The notes: a model not told the origin generated them from the sequence alone. A stretch of 45,655 nt of DNA from Legionella sp. 515359 (GCA_025941565.1 JAPCYN010000030.1:1-45655); one strand, 5' to 3'; counted from the stretch's first letter, positions 15,695 through 25,528 are shown. Numbers and translations: made by a program.

Positions 15695-18259
15695 ATGGAT
15701 TTGCAATCATTAATCACGTTGAACAATCACGCGGTACTTGCCAAACTGAACAGTTCTTTTGATGGATTAACTCGATCAGAAGCTCAAAAAAGGCAAGCAT
15801 TATATGGATTTAATGAAATTACACAAAGTCCTTATCGTTTTCTTATTATGGAAGCCATTTCCCATTCAACGAATCCGCTCGTTGTCATATTGTTGATTGC
15901 CGCGGTCATTTCAGCGTTTACTGGAAATGTTGTTAGTTCTGTTATTATCATCCTTATGGTGATTATGAGTATTGGCTTGGATTATTTTCAAAGCCATCGC
16001 TCACTTGTTGCCATCAGAAAATTACAGAAGAAGATTGCGTCCACTGCTAATGTTGTACGAGACGGTCAATGGGGTGAAATCCCATGCCGCGAATTGGTTC
16101 CTGGTGATATTATCCAACTCATAGCTGGTGATTTGATCCCTGCAGATGCCCTATTGCTCAAAGCAAAAGACTTACATGTACAACAAGCTGCGCTTACTGG
16201 TGAATCTTTTCCCGTTGAAAAAGAAGCGCTTCAGGAACGCACTGTTTCCCAAAACCTTGAAGAAGCAAAAAATGTTGTTTTTTCTGGTTCATCAGTGGTA
16301 AGTGGTACGGCTACTGCACTTGTTGTAGCAACCGGACAGAACACTCAGTTTGGTTCTATCGTTAAGACCCTATCCAAGGTTGCGCCTCATACTGAGTTTG
16401 AAAAAGGCATCACCCGCTTTGGTTTGTTCATTATGAAAGTGGTCTTTTTTCTCGTGCTCTTTGTATTTGCGGTCAATATTTATTTAAAACGCTCATTACT
16501 TGAATCCTTGTTATTTGCTGTAGCTTTAGCAGTTGGACTTACCCCCGAACTATTGCCGATGATTACCACCGTGACTCTTGCTGCAGGTGCAGTACATATG
16601 GCAAAGAAAAAAGTTATAGTCAAAAATTTATCAGCGATTCAGAATTTTGGCAGTATTGATATTCTTTGTAGCGATAAAACGGGTACCTTAACCAGCGGTG
16701 AAATGATTCTGGAGCAATATATCGACCCTTTAGGAACCCAATCTGAAAACGTGATGTTGTTGGCTTATTTAAACAGTATGTATGGCACAGAAATTCCTAA
16801 TCCGTTTAATGCTGCCGTATTAAATAAAGTTAATATTAATCCTCTTGATGCCGCAATCTTAAAACATGATCATCCTGATGTGCAAACCTATCACAAGGTA
16901 GATGAAATTCCTTTTGATTTTGAACGTCGCCGCTCCAGTGTTGTGGTTGATAAAAGAGGAGCACATATCCTCATTACAAAAGGTGCTCCAGAGTTTGTGA
17001 TTCGTGATTGTACTCATTATGATTTGGGTGGGGAAATCCAGCCATTGGATGACTTGGCGCGCAAGAAGGTTGAATCCACTTTTTTAACCTTAAGTGAGCA
17101 AGGTTATCGCACCTTGGCTGTTGCTTACCGAAAAATCGAGACCCAATCTTCATATCATATCCCAGATGAACAAAACATGGTTGTAGCCGGATTCCTGGCT
17201 TTTTTTGACCCGGCTCTGGAGGAAACTCCGGTAATTATAAAGAAATTATTTGGAGAAGGGGTCAAGATAAAAATTTTGACCGGTGATAATGATTTGGTTA
17301 CGCGTCACATTTGTCAGCAAGTAGGTATTGATTCAAGCCGAATGCTTCTTGGTGAGCAATTGAATCACATTACGGATACAGCATTAGGAGATCTTGCGGA
17401 AAAGGTTGACGTGTTCGCACGGATTTCACCGATGCAAAAACAGCGTATTATTAGTGTCCTTCGCGCTCGTGGACATGTAGTAGGATATATTGGCGATGGA
17501 ATTAATGATGTTCCTTCGTTGCATACAGCAGATGTAGGAATTTCGGTTGCCGGTGCTGTAGATGTAGCACGTGAAGCAGCGGATATTATCTTATTAAAGC
17601 GCCATTTAAGCGTGTTGTTGGATGGGATTCTTGAAGGACGAAAGTCATTCGGGAATGTCATGAAATATTTAATGATGGGTACCAGTTCTAATTTTGGGAA
17701 TATGTTAAGCATGGCAGGTGCTGTTCTCTTTTTGCCTTTTTTACCGATGTTACCTCCGCAAATTCTTTTAAATAATCTTCTTTACGATACGTCGCAAATT
17801 GTGATTCCAACCGACAATGTAGATCCCAGTTTTGCACGCAAACCGAAGCATTGGGATATAGCGATTATTCGCAAGGTTATGTTTTATATAGGACCTGTAA
17901 GTTCTATTTTTGATTTTATCACTTTTTTTGTGATGCTGAAGGTTTTTGCGGCCACAGAAGCATTATTTCAAACAGGCTGGTTTGTAGAGTCTTTGGCGAC
18001 TCAAACATTGGTCGTATTTGTGATTCGCTCAGCAAAAAGCCCTTGGCAAAGCAAACCAAGTAATCCTTTAATTATCATGGTGTTATCTATAGTTTTTATT
18101 GCTGCTGTCTTGCCTTTTACGCCGCTTGCAGCGTTTTGGGGATTTGTTCCTTTACCGCCTGCCTATTTCCTTTTTCTGATTGCTGCGACAATAACGTATT
18201 TACTTTTGGTAGAAATTATTAAAAAGAAGTTAATGTGGAAATGGATGGACGCAAAATAA
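15695..18259 (+). CDS. mgtA: Magnesium-translocating P-type ATPase (P-IIIB, MgtA-like)
   Basis: The 854-residue inner-membrane pump imports Mg2+ at the cost of ATP. It shows the actuator motif TGES (168-171), the TM4 motif GLTPELLP (281-288), the phosphorylation site Asp327 in CSDKTGTLT, and the hinge GDGIND (600-605). The C-terminal membrane part carries signatures special to MgtA/MgtB (NLLYDTSQIVIP..DNVD, then RKPKHWD and IGPVSSIFD), which separates it from Ca2+ and heavy-metal pumps. The length is slightly shorter than E. coli MgtA (898). The short upstream region does not show a long mgtA-type leader RNA. A TerC-family gene follows after 43 bases, so the two probably form an operon. Confidence 0.92.
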   Translation: MDLQSLITLNNHAVLAKLNSSFDGLTRSEAQKRQALYGFNEITQSPYRFLIMEAISHSTNPLVVILLIAAVISAFTGNVVSSVIIILMVIMSIGLDYFQSHRSLVAIRKLQKKIASTANVVRDGQWGEIPCRELVPGDIIQLIAGDLIPADALLLKAKDLHVQQAALTGESFPVEKEALQERTVSQNLEEAKNVVFSGSSVVSGTATALVVATGQNTQFGSIVKTLSKVAPHTEFEKGITRFGLFIMKVVFFLVLFVFAVNIYLKRSLLESLLFAVALAVGLTPELLPMITTVTLAAGAVHMAKKKVIVKNLSAIQNFGSIDILCSDKTGTLTSGEMILEQYIDPLGTQSENVMLLAYLNSMYGTEIPNPFNAAVLNKVNINPLDAAILKHDHPDVQTYHKVDEIPFDFERRRSSVVVDKRGAHILITKGAPEFVIRDCTHYDLGGEIQPLDDLARKKVESTFLTLSEQGYRTLAVAYRKIETQSSYHIPDEQNMVVAGFLAFFDPALEETPVIIKKLFGEGVKIKILTGDNDLVTRHICQQVGIDSSRMLLGEQLNHITDTALGDLAEKVDVFARISPMQKQRIISVLRARGHVVGYIGDGINDVPSLHTADVGISVAGAVDVAREAADIILLKRHLSVLLDGILEGRKSFGNVMKYLMMGTSSNFGNMLSMAGAVLFLPFLPMLPPQILLNNLLYDTSQIVIPTDNVDPSFARKPKHWDIAIIRKVMFYIGPVSSIFDFITFFVMLKVFAATEALFQTGWFVESLATQTLVVFVIRSAKSPWQSKPSNPLIIMVLSIVFIAAVLPFTPLAAFWGFVPLPPAYFLFLIAATITYLLLVEIIKKKLMWKWMDAK

Positions 18260-18302
18260 GAACCCTTTTTTAGGGGAAGTTATTCAATTTCTGGAAGATA
18301 AA

Positions 18303-19256
18303 ATGCAGTCTATAGGCACATGGTGGTTATGGTTATTTTTTATTATTTTAATACTGATTGTATTAAGTATCGATATTATTCTTTTGGCCAAGAATAAACG
18401 ACAGCAGATTTCATTGAAGACCTCTTTTGTATGGGTGAGTGTGTGGATCATTTTAGCTTTGCTTTTTAATGCATTTTTGTGGATATACCTATCGTTGGGC
18501 GATTCAAGCAAAATTGCCAACCAAAAAGCACTTGAATTTTTTACCGCCTATTTGGTTGAAAAATCATTATCAATGGATAATATTTTTGTATTTGTGATGA
18601 TATTTAAATATTTTTCTATACCCATGAGGTATCAGCGCCGCCTCCTCCTATTTGGCGTGTTAGGCGCAATCTCGATGAGAATAATACTCATTGTATTTGG
18701 AATATGGCTTATCAATAAATTTGATTGGATTTTTTATCTGTTTGGTTTATTACTCATTTATTCAGCATCTAAATTCTTCACTTTGTTTAAAGACGAACAA
18801 TTTATCGCGAATAATGTTATTCTGCGAACATTGCGAAGATTTTTCCCAATAACAAAAACAATTTCAGGTGATCGTTTTCTTGTTAAGAAGAATAATTCGT
18901 ATTTTGTAACTCCTCTATTTGTTGTCCTTATTTTTATTGAAGTAAGTGACTTGATTTTTGCTATTGATAGCATTCCTGCCGTATTAGGTATTACTCAAGA
19001 TCCGTTTATTGCTTGCTCGTCGAATGCTTTTGCAATACTGGGATTGCGAGCCATGTATTTTATTTTGGCGCATATACAAAATAAATTTTATTATCTAAAT
19101 TACGGGTTGGCCTTAATTTTAGGCTTTATTGGGATAAAAATGATGTTGCATGACATCGTTGATATTCCTGTGGTAGTAACGCTTTCGACAATTGTCTTAA
19201 TATTGAGTAGCTCTGTAATAGCGAGCAAATTATGGAGAAACAGCAACAGTAATTAA
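18303..19256 (+). CDS. TerC/Alx family integral membrane protein
   Basis: The 317-residue protein has about nine hydrophobic segments. Conserved TerC elements are VEKSLSMDNIFVF (about 80-92) and IEVSDLIFAIDSIPAVLGIT (about 218-237); the acidic residues within the membrane are thought to bind metal. E. coli Alx, the closest well-known relative, exports Mn2+ and is induced at alkaline pH, and TerC proteins can also help metalate exported enzymes. Here the gene follows an Mg2+ pump with the same polarity, which supports a role in divalent-cation balance (inference). The ribosome binding site is weak (GGAAGATAAA). It ends convergently with a permease gene. Confidence 0.9.
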   Translation: MQSIGTWWLWLFFIILILIVLSIDIILLAKNKRQQISLKTSFVWVSVWIILALLFNAFLWIYLSLGDSSKIANQKALEFFTAYLVEKSLSMDNIFVFVMIFKYFSIPMRYQRRLLLFGVLGAISMRIILIVFGIWLINKFDWIFYLFGLLLIYSASKFFTLFKDEQFIANNVILRTLRRFFPITKTISGDRFLVKKNNSYFVTPLFVVLIFIEVSDLIFAIDSIPAVLGITQDPFIACSSNAFAILGLRAMYFILAHIQNKFYYLNYGLALILGFIGIKMMLHDIVDIPVVVTLSTIVLILSSSVIASKLWRNSNSN

Positions 19257-19357
19257 TTGATGCTTTATTATCATAATGCGCGACTGTTATGTTGATGGCT
19301 GGAACAGTAGTCATTTTACTTGGAATTCACTCCATTCTTATCTTCTTTAAAAAATAG

Positions 19358-19380
19358 AGGGTAGGCCAGTATGCGACCCT
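19358..19380 (-). terminator. Terminator of the amino-acid permease gene
   Basis: On the minus strand AGGGT and ACCCT form a short stem (19358-19362 with 19376-19380), followed by TCTATTTTTT. It lies 10 bases beyond the permease stop codon. The stem is only five pairs with a 13-base loop, so confidence is moderate. Confidence 0.4.
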
Positions 19381-19390
19381 GGTGGCACAA

Positions 19391-20578
19391 TTAATTTGAG
19401 AAAATTATTCCCCAACCTAAAAATAGAACAGTTAAAATAAGTGAAAGAATGGGGAAAAGAATAGAGAACGAAACCGCTCCTGTTTTAGGACTTTTCGATA
19501 GCTTGATTTTAATTAGAGTGGCATGAATCATGATGAAAACACAAAGCATAATTGTGCTGGTCAATTTTGCTAATGTCACAATAGGTAAGGCATAGGCAAA
19601 GGTTAAAATAATAACCAGGACCAACAATGTCGAGTAGACCGGAGTTTGTGTTTTTTGAGCAACTCTTGAGAAAAATTGAGGTGCATTTTTTTGTTTTGCC
19701 ATTCCATAAATAAGTCGTGAAGCCATAATAATTTGTACCAGTATCCCGTTTGTTACGGATATTAACGCAATGAGTGTAAAGAGCGTGGCGGAGTGTCCTT
19801 GCTGTTCAATGACTTTGACTAAAGGTACATTAGTCTGGCTTAACAAGGCACTCGGTAGAATAGAAATGATCACCCAGGAAACTAATAAATATAAAATTGT
19901 AGCGACAGCTACGGCGAGGAAAATTGCTTTGGGAAGCGTTTTTTCTGGGCTTACAGTCTCTTCTGCTGTATTGACTATATCTTCGAATCCAATATAGGCA
20001 TAGAAAGCAATAAATGCTCCTGCAAATATTCCCTGATAGGATGCAGGTGCGGTTAGACTACTTAAATGAGTTAAACTAAATGCATGATACCCATATCCAA
20101 TAATTATTATTAATCCCCCAATTTCAATGAGGGTCATCAACATAATCAGGGTTACTGATTCGCGGATTCCCCAAATCGCTAACCCTCCTAAAAAAAGAAC
20201 AAGTATGGTGATGCTTATGTAAGGAGAGATGGGGAATAACAGTTGAACATAGCGTGCAAAGCCGTGAGAAATGGTTGCAGCAGAAATTACTCCTGTTAGA
20301 ACCACCACCCAACCAATGAGGCCAGAAATCCATGCCTGATTGAACGCTTTGCGAATATATAACGCTGAGCCGGCGCTGTATGGATAGCGAGAACTTAATT
20401 CTGCATAGGAAATGGCTGTTAAAAAAGCCAGAAGAGAAGCAATTAAAAATGAAAAGGGAGTAAATTTGTCGGCCTGCTTTGCGACTTCGCCAATAAGTGC
20501 ATAAATTCCCGCACCTAAGATCGTGCCTAATCCATAAAACCACAAGAGGGTCAATGACAAGGTGCGTTTTAAAGCCAT
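19391..20578 (-). CDS. APC superfamily amino-acid permease
   Basis: The 395-residue integral membrane transporter has about eleven to twelve hydrophobic segments. The first carries the family motif GLGTILGAGIYALIGEVA (residues 17-34), the unwound substrate-binding helix of APC transporters; FIAFYAYIGFEDIVNTAEE (about 188-206) is the second family signature, in TM6. It is somewhat short for the family, having lost C-terminal length. The substrate is not predictable, but amino-acid uptake suits an organism using amino acids for carbon. AAGGATGG before the ATG at 20578 is a good ribosome binding site. It sits 38 bases downstream of the ExoD-like gene, same strand, so the two may be co-transcribed. 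Confidence 0.88.
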   Translation of the reverse strand: MALKRTLSLTLLWFYGLGTILGAGIYALIGEVAKQADKFTPFSFLIASLLAFLTAISYAELSSRYPYSAGSALYIRKAFNQAWISGLIGWVVVLTGVISAATISHGFARYVQLLFPISPYISITILVLFLGGLAIWGIRESVTLIMLMTLIEIGGLIIIIGYGYHAFSLTHLSSLTAPASYQGIFAGAFIAFYAYIGFEDIVNTAEETVSPEKTLPKAIFLAVAVATILYLLVSWVIISILPSALLSQTNVPLVKVIEQQGHSATLFTLIALISVTNGILVQIIMASRLIYGMAKQKNAPQFFSRVAQKTQTPVYSTLLVLVIILTFAYALPIVTLAKLTSTIMLCVFIMIHATLIKIKLSKSPKTGAVSFSILFPILSLILTVLFLGWGIIFSN

Positions 20579-20616
20579 ATTCCATCCTTATTTTTAACCA
20601 AATGAGTAAGGGAGCT

Positions 20617-21219
20617 TTAACCAAACAAAGGTTTCATTACTTCCTCAATAAATACATAAATAAAGCTGACATAAAAAATGGTGCCCATATATCCCAAAAC
20701 AAGAAGTATCCCGTCTTTTTCTATCAATCCCAGGCTAAAAATAATAAGAAGTGCCGCAAAGATAAAATTACTTAATGGGATGGGTAACATCAAACATAAG
20801 GCTAAACAAAAAATAAGGATTCCGTTTATTATTTCCATAAAACGACACGTCATAAATGCCCAGCGTGGTTTTAAGAAGTATTCAATTTTAATCAAATAAG
20901 GTACCGTAGTATGAATTACTTTGGAAATGGTCTGGTGATGAATGGTCCGTTTCGCAAGGATTTTGGGTAGCCATAATGTTTTTCTGGCAAATACCATTTG
21001 GCATGCAAAAAGCGCTATGGGCAGACTAAATACAACAGAAACGCCCGGGACTGTAGAAAAAGGTAAGGCACTTGGTAGAGCAAAAAACAACAATACAATT
21101 CCAAACGCCCGTTCGCCAAGTAGTTGTAAAATATGCTGATACGTTAATTCACCTTTTAATTCCTCATGATCCGCGATCTCCAAAAGGATATCAGAAGAGT
21201 GTATAGCCGTTGTTTTCAT
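20617..21219 (-). CDS. ExoD family membrane protein
   Basis: The 200-residue protein has a short cytoplasmic N-terminus (residues 1-38, GELTYQHILQLLGERAFG) and then four or so membrane segments. LLFFALPSALPFSTVPGVS and the later LPIPLSNFIFAALLIIFSLG followed by LIEKDGILLVLGY match the ExoD family. In rhizobia ExoD affects exopolysaccharide production and survival in the host, but its biochemical role is not established. Here it lies between an acyltransferase for surface polymers and an amino-acid permease, all on the minus strand. A surface-polysaccharide role would fit, but is inferred from family and neighbours only. Confidence 0.85.
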   Translation of the reverse strand: MKTTAIHSSDILLEIADHEELKGELTYQHILQLLGERAFGIVLLFFALPSALPFSTVPGVSVVFSLPIALFACQMVFARKTLWLPKILAKRTIHHQTISKVIHTTVPYLIKIEYFLKPRWAFMTCRFMEIINGILIFCLALCLMLPIPLSNFIFAALLIIFSLGLIEKDGILLVLGYMGTIFYVSFIYVFIEEVMKPLFG

Positions 21220-21314
21220 AAATAACTCGTAGTTGCATCCTGTTCATCAGAAAGTTTTTGGTTAAGCTTAAAACGTGTTCTTGTCACTATAATACCAGAG
21301 CAAAATGAAATATC

Positions 21315-21381
21315 CCTTCATTAGATATTTTGCATAACCAGTCTAATGAAGGTACACGACCTGATACTTTTAGTACAGGTC
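21315..21381. repeat. Two adjacent inverted repeats in the gap between acyltransferase and ExoD genes
   Basis: CCTTCATTAGA (21315-21325) is matched exactly by TCTAATGAAGG (21342-21352) with a 16-base loop. Next to it GACCTG (21358-21363) pairs with CAGGTC (21376-21381), extended by TAC/GTA around a TTTTA loop. They lie downstream of the acyltransferase and upstream of the ExoD-like gene on the minus strand, so they may end the first transcript or regulate the second. The rest of 21220-21511 shows no gene. Confidence 0.5.
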
Positions 21382-21511
21382 TAAAGTGTAATCATGAATT
21401 TTTAGTTCAATTGGTTTGTAAGGGATAGAAGAAAATCATTTGGATAACGAATACATTATCCCTAACTGGAGCTGGCACTCCTTTTCATTATGGAGCGTAT
21501 ACTCGAATAGA

Positions 21512-23479
21512 TTATCCCAAAGGATTCGGAAATTTTTGTAAATAAAGATTCCCAAATTGATACGAAGCATAATCAGTAATATGGCCTACATCACGATATA
21601 TTGGGATGCCATCGAGGTCTGCGATACAATTATTATGTTTGCATTGTACTTTTTTAGGATCGATTATAATTAATTGCGGATATTTGTTTTTCATCTTATT
21701 AAATAATTGATGAAACCATTGATCCTCATAAAAGGTAAAATCACATTCATGAGGGCTATACGCGGTCCTTAATTTTATATGTTTAAAAAAACAATTATGA
21801 AAATTCTTCTGCATTAAAGCCGTTGAATGAATTAATACAGGTTTTGCTCCTGAGTTGATAATGACTGAAAGTGCTTTATCTAAAGCATTTTCCAATCGTT
21901 TTTGGGTTAAGAGTAACGAGCGTTGATCATCCAATTTATTGATGATGCTCGCTGACAGATAATCAGCCCATAGTTGCCCAATGATTACATAATCATAGTG
22001 ATTCTTTTGAATCATTTGATAATATTTTTGGGTCAGTTCATAACAAAGTGGATAAACTTGATTTTTAAAATACCACCAATCATAAAGATACATGTCAGGT
22101 AAGGTTAAGCAGGAAGATACAGTTTGCATTAAAATAGAGACATTTGCTGCTTGTCCTAACACATCCATAAAACCCCAATAATGATTGGAAAATGAATCGC
22201 CGATCATCAATGCGTGTTTACTGTCCGATTTTTTTGCGCCGATGATACATTGCGTATTGATTTCATGTTGATAATCAGTAATACACAAGGGCCTTTGAGG
22301 GCTGTAGTATTGGTCTAATTGTTGATATACGGTTAATAGCTCACTATGAAAACGCTGAGGAAATCCCCGATTTTTTTTTATCACGTAATCGGAGAGGTGA
22401 AAAACAAGTATAGGCGCCAACAAGAGAAGTGCAAGGGTATAACGGAATTGCATGTGCTTCCAACGTTTTGATGGTTTTTCAATAAAGCGCCAGGAGAGAT
22501 AGGCTAAAACAAAAGTGAGTCCAAAAGCAGCAAATAAAACGATGGGGGTTTCTTCAATGCCTTGATATCTTAAAACTGAGAAAATCACCCAATGCCAGAT
22601 GTAGAGAGAATAAGACAATAGTCCAATGAAAACCAAAGAGGTACTGGAAAGTAATTGGCTTAAGATGTTCCCGGGAGAGCAGGTTCCTAGGGCAATAAGG
22701 AACCCTGTTGCAATACAAACAACAAATGCATATTCATCAGGGTAACCTGTTAAATCGGGATTAAGGTGGGCAAGATACAGCAAGGTTATCAATGCGAGGC
22801 TACCTATAAAGGTGAAAAGATATTTATTGACCGAAAGATAAGTTGTTGGGATGAATGCGACACAAGAGCCAATTAAAAATTCAAAAATTCTGCTGGAAAA
22901 TAAATAATAGGTGCGTGCAGGTAGTGCTTTGGCATTGTAGAGCGAACCGAGCAAGGCAATGAAGGTCAGTCCAATCAGAAGTGGAATCAAATATCGGTGA
23001 GGGGAGATACGATGCAAACAATAGATAAGGCAGGGTAAAAGTAAATAGCATTGCCACTCTATTGAAAGAGACCAGGTATGGAGCAATGGAATTTGATGCG
23101 TATCCGTTGAAAAATAACCTGTTGTTGTTTTATCAAAGAATAAGTTGGATAAGAATAAAGAGGTTTTGCGTGCACTTCTGCTGTATAACATTAAATCATC
23201 AGGTAAGAAAAACAACAAAGCTAAGGCTGTTGTCAACAAGAGCAAACAAACAAATACAGGCTGCAAGCGCCAGAGTCTTCGATTATAAAAATCCAAAAAG
23301 GAAAAGGAGCCATCATTGAGTGACTCGTGGATGATGCGGGTAATGAGAAAGCCCGAGATAACAAAAAATACATCGACCCCTATAAATCCCGAAGGAAAAA
23401 AAGAGAGTCCTCCGTGATAGATTAAAACCAGTATAATCGCAATGGCTCGTAGTCCATCGATATCAGGGCGGTATTTCAT
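21512..23479 (-). CDS. OafA/YrhL-type acyltransferase with C-terminal SGNH domain
   Basis: The 655-residue protein joins an N-terminal membrane acyltransferase-3 domain (residues 1 to about 370, about ten segments, catalytic His22 in LIYHGG, FFVISGFLITRII) to a periplasmic SGNH hydrolase-like domain. The latter has the nucleophile Ser429 in MIGDSFSNH and the late DxxH pair Asp630/His633 in RDVGHITDY. Proteins of this layout O-acetylate lipopolysaccharide or other cell-surface glycans; in Legionella an acyltransferase of this superfamily modifies O-antigen and affects serogroup. The exact acceptor here is unknown. The start at 23479 (MKYRPDIDGLRA) matches the family's usual N-terminus. A membrane protein of unknown function lies 44 bases upstream on the same strand. 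Confidence 0.9.
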   Translation of the reverse strand: MKYRPDIDGLRAIAIILVLIYHGGLSFFPSGFIGVDVFFVISGFLITRIIHESLNDGSFSFLDFYNRRLWRLQPVFVCLLLLTTALALLFFLPDDLMLYSRSARKTSLFLSNLFFDKTTTGYFSTDTHQIPLLHTWSLSIEWQCYLLLPCLIYCLHRISPHRYLIPLLIGLTFIALLGSLYNAKALPARTYYLFSSRIFEFLIGSCVAFIPTTYLSVNKYLFTFIGSLALITLLYLAHLNPDLTGYPDEYAFVVCIATGFLIALGTCSPGNILSQLLSSTSLVFIGLLSYSLYIWHWVIFSVLRYQGIEETPIVLFAAFGLTFVLAYLSWRFIEKPSKRWKHMQFRYTLALLLLAPILVFHLSDYVIKKNRGFPQRFHSELLTVYQQLDQYYSPQRPLCITDYQHEINTQCIIGAKKSDSKHALMIGDSFSNHYWGFMDVLGQAANVSILMQTVSSCLTLPDMYLYDWWYFKNQVYPLCYELTQKYYQMIQKNHYDYVIIGQLWADYLSASIINKLDDQRSLLLTQKRLENALDKALSVIINSGAKPVLIHSTALMQKNFHNCFFKHIKLRTAYSPHECDFTFYEDQWFHQLFNKMKNKYPQLIIIDPKKVQCKHNNCIADLDGIPIYRDVGHITDYASYQFGNLYLQKFPNPLG

Positions 23480-23523
23480 TCACTCTCATACAAAAATTCC
23501 CATGCTATCATCTTGGTTAATGT

Positions 23524-24339
23524 TTATCTATAACCCATTATTGTGGGTGTATGATGAGTTGAGTTGTGAATAAATTCATTTAACTGATTCGCTATTTTTT
23601 CTTTATTGATGTGGGCAGAATCATAAGTAGCAATAAGAGGGAATGGTGGTTTGTCTTTAAAAGCTAACGCCAGACGATAAACAGTTGTGCCTTTAGATCC
23701 TTCAGTTTCTTCTACAATCACTTTATCAACATCGGATAACGAAAACCGGGTTTCTTCAGTTTTTCCCCAGAGTCCTTTACGTTTGATGGTAACTGTTTGT
23801 ATTGTTTTATCAAATACGACGGTCGCGTCTTTAATTGACAGCAACAACAAACCTACGATAAAGAAAATGGCGTTAAGAAAAAGCAATAATTTATTGGCAG
23901 GATAGGGAATGTTAAAACTTTTTTCCACGCTTGTTTGTATGTAATTATTGATCGCATTCGCAGCAATTTCTTTATCTTGTTGGTTACTCGAGCTGCCGCC
24001 AGACAAACTAATAGGACCATGATCTGTGTATAAATATACTGCAAAAAGGGTTCCACCTTTACTTCTGTGGCTGCTTTCTACTCGGGCTTCTCTTAATTGG
24101 CCTAAAAGCGTAGTGCTCTGGTAAAAATTATAAACAGTGCTCTCTAGGATGCAATCATTTGCCTGATTGTATTGTTTTTGTTTGCATACAATTTGATATT
24201 GCATCATAAGAAGCAAAAAACAAAAAGCACATCCGAAGATTAACAATAATCCAAAAAATCGGGCCAGCCGCTGTTTAATTTCTAATTGTTGTTTCTCGGT
24301 ACTGATCCTGTGGAGTTTCATAATCGGTTCAGCTGGCAT
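23524..24339 (-). CDS. Membrane protein with two transmembrane segments, unknown function
   Basis: The 271-residue protein has hydrophobic segments at about 28-48 and 148-167, enclosing a polar domain of 100 residues that contains Ser/Gly-rich SGGSSSNQQ. The C-terminal 100 residues (FDKTIQTVTIKRKGLWGKTEE, then a strand-rich stretch) look like a small PH-like beta domain of the kind seen in bacterial membrane proteins; this is a visual impression. An alternative start at 24321 (MKLHRIST) would remove six residues, and neither start has a clear Shine-Dalgarno. It is followed by the acyltransferase gene on the same strand. I do not recognise the family. Confidence 0.65.
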   Translation of the reverse strand: MPAEPIMKLHRISTEKQQLEIKQRLARFFGLLLIFGCAFCFLLLMMQYQIVCKQKQYNQANDCILESTVYNFYQSTTLLGQLREARVESSHRSKGGTLFAVYLYTDHGPISLSGGSSSNQQDKEIAANAINNYIQTSVEKSFNIPYPANKLLLFLNAIFFIVGLLLLSIKDATVVFDKTIQTVTIKRKGLWGKTEETRFSLSDVDKVIVEETEGSKGTTVYRLALAFKDKPPFPLIATYDSAHINKEKIANQLNEFIHNSTHHTPTIMGYR

Positions 24340-24692
24340 GGTTCATTTAATAATCATTCTAGCAGTAAATAAGTGGTTTTTTATTAATAATCTAATAATA
24401 AGAATTTTTTAGAGATGTTATAACAACTCGATTCGCATCAAATGATGCGTATATTTTTATCTGCAGCCTTCTGGACATTCAGTTTTTTTCTGTGTGGCCT
24501 TACAAATCATCCTAATCCACCACTATCTTTGTGATATTTTACTCGAGTCTCATGAGACATCCAATTTCATTTGACCAATTTTGATACTATTATAGTATGG
24601 AGTCCAAGTTTTTTTGATGAAGGATACTTAAGAATACTCCATTTAATTGACTGATAAAGTGTCTTGAGTTCCTGCATCCCGAATTTGAGGAA
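24340..24692. other. Divergent intergenic region with two palindromes
   Basis: This 350-base region separates a minus-strand membrane-protein gene from the plus-strand thpR. It holds CGCATC/GATGCG (24434-24439 and 24444-24449, loop AAAT) and a perfect palindrome ATACTAT-T-ATAGTAT (24584-24598), either of which could be an operator. No convincing gene was found. Confidence 0.35.
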
Positions 24693-24695
24693 ATG

Positions 24696-25304
24696 ATGCC
24701 CACGCTACGACTTTTTTTCGCAGTTGTCTTTCCAAGAGAAACACAGGTTCTGTTGTCCAGTAGTTTAAAAATGTTACAACGCTGCATGCTATCGGATTAC
24801 ATTCGCTGGGTCTCTGTAGAAAAAATGCATATTACATTGCAATTTCTAGGTAGCGTACCGCAAGAACAGTTAATGCTCGTGACTGAAAATGCCCGCGCTG
24901 TAATCAAAAATATACCCGCATTTCAACTTGAATTGGGTCATCTTGAATGGTTTCCAAGTGTGCGTCATCCTAAAATTCTTTCATTATCCGTTCAACCTCA
25001 AGCTGCTTTAGTGACATTGTCCGATACAATCAGGAATGCTTTAATTGCTTTAAATGTTCCAGTTGAATCTCGTCCATTTCGGGGGCACATGACTATGGGA
25101 CGACTGCTTCGGCATGGGTTACACTATAACGTGTTGGATACAATTCAAATTCCGGTTATTCCTCCTGTTTGGATTAATAAGATCCATCTTGTAGAAAGTA
25201 GATCGGGGCGGGGTGGGCAAAATTATTTTCCATTGGCAGAATTCAAATTAGCTTCGAGTCAAAATAAAATTAAATCGGATGACATTAGGGAAATTTTTCC
25301 ATAA
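24696..25304 (+). CDS. thpR: RNA 2',3'-cyclic phosphodiesterase (2H/LigT family)
   Basis: The 202-residue protein has the two His-x-Thr/Ser-x motifs of the 2H phosphoesterase fold: MHITLQFLG (His45) and GHMTMGRL (His131). It also keeps the opening LRLFFAV typical of ThpR/LigT. The family opens 2',3'-cyclic phosphates of RNA ends to 2'-phosphates. Two ATGs occur in tandem at 24693 and 24696; GAGGAA places the second at better spacing. It faces the convergent PEBP gene across a 220-base gap with a hairpin. Confidence 0.88.
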   Translation: MPTLRLFFAVVFPRETQVLLSSSLKMLQRCMLSDYIRWVSVEKMHITLQFLGSVPQEQLMLVTENARAVIKNIPAFQLELGHLEWFPSVRHPKILSLSVQPQAALVTLSDTIRNALIALNVPVESRPFRGHMTMGRLLRHGLHYNVLDTIQIPVIPPVWINKIHLVESRSGRGGQNYFPLAEFKLASSQNKIKSDDIREIFP

Positions 25305-25480
25305 AAAATCTATGTCACTAGAAAATTGATCTGCTTATTAAAGATGAACTTCATTTCTTGTGGGAAAAGGTTATGGATTCGTTGTCCTGCAAAATCAAAC
25401 TTGCAAATCAAAGTGATGCAACTGATTATTTCCGAGATGGGTTATAAGTGAGATCAAAAAAGATCGGACAAGCAGTAATT

Positions 25481-25515
25481 GCAGCCTGGACTCCGCGATG
25501 TTGCGCTCAGGCTGC
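25481..25515. terminator. Hairpin between convergent thpR and PEBP genes
   Basis: GCAGCCTG (25481-25488) and CAGGCTGC (25508-25515) form a perfect 8-bp GC-rich stem with a 19-base loop, 14 bases beyond the PEBP stop on the minus strand. No T-run on either side. It may serve as a shared terminator. Confidence 0.45.
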
Positions 25516-25528
25516 AAGAGAATGAACT

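Noticed and set aside
24571-24596. TTGACC with TATAGT as a promoter of thpR
   Set aside because: The spacer is only 14 bases; the nearby perfect palindrome is the better-supported signal.
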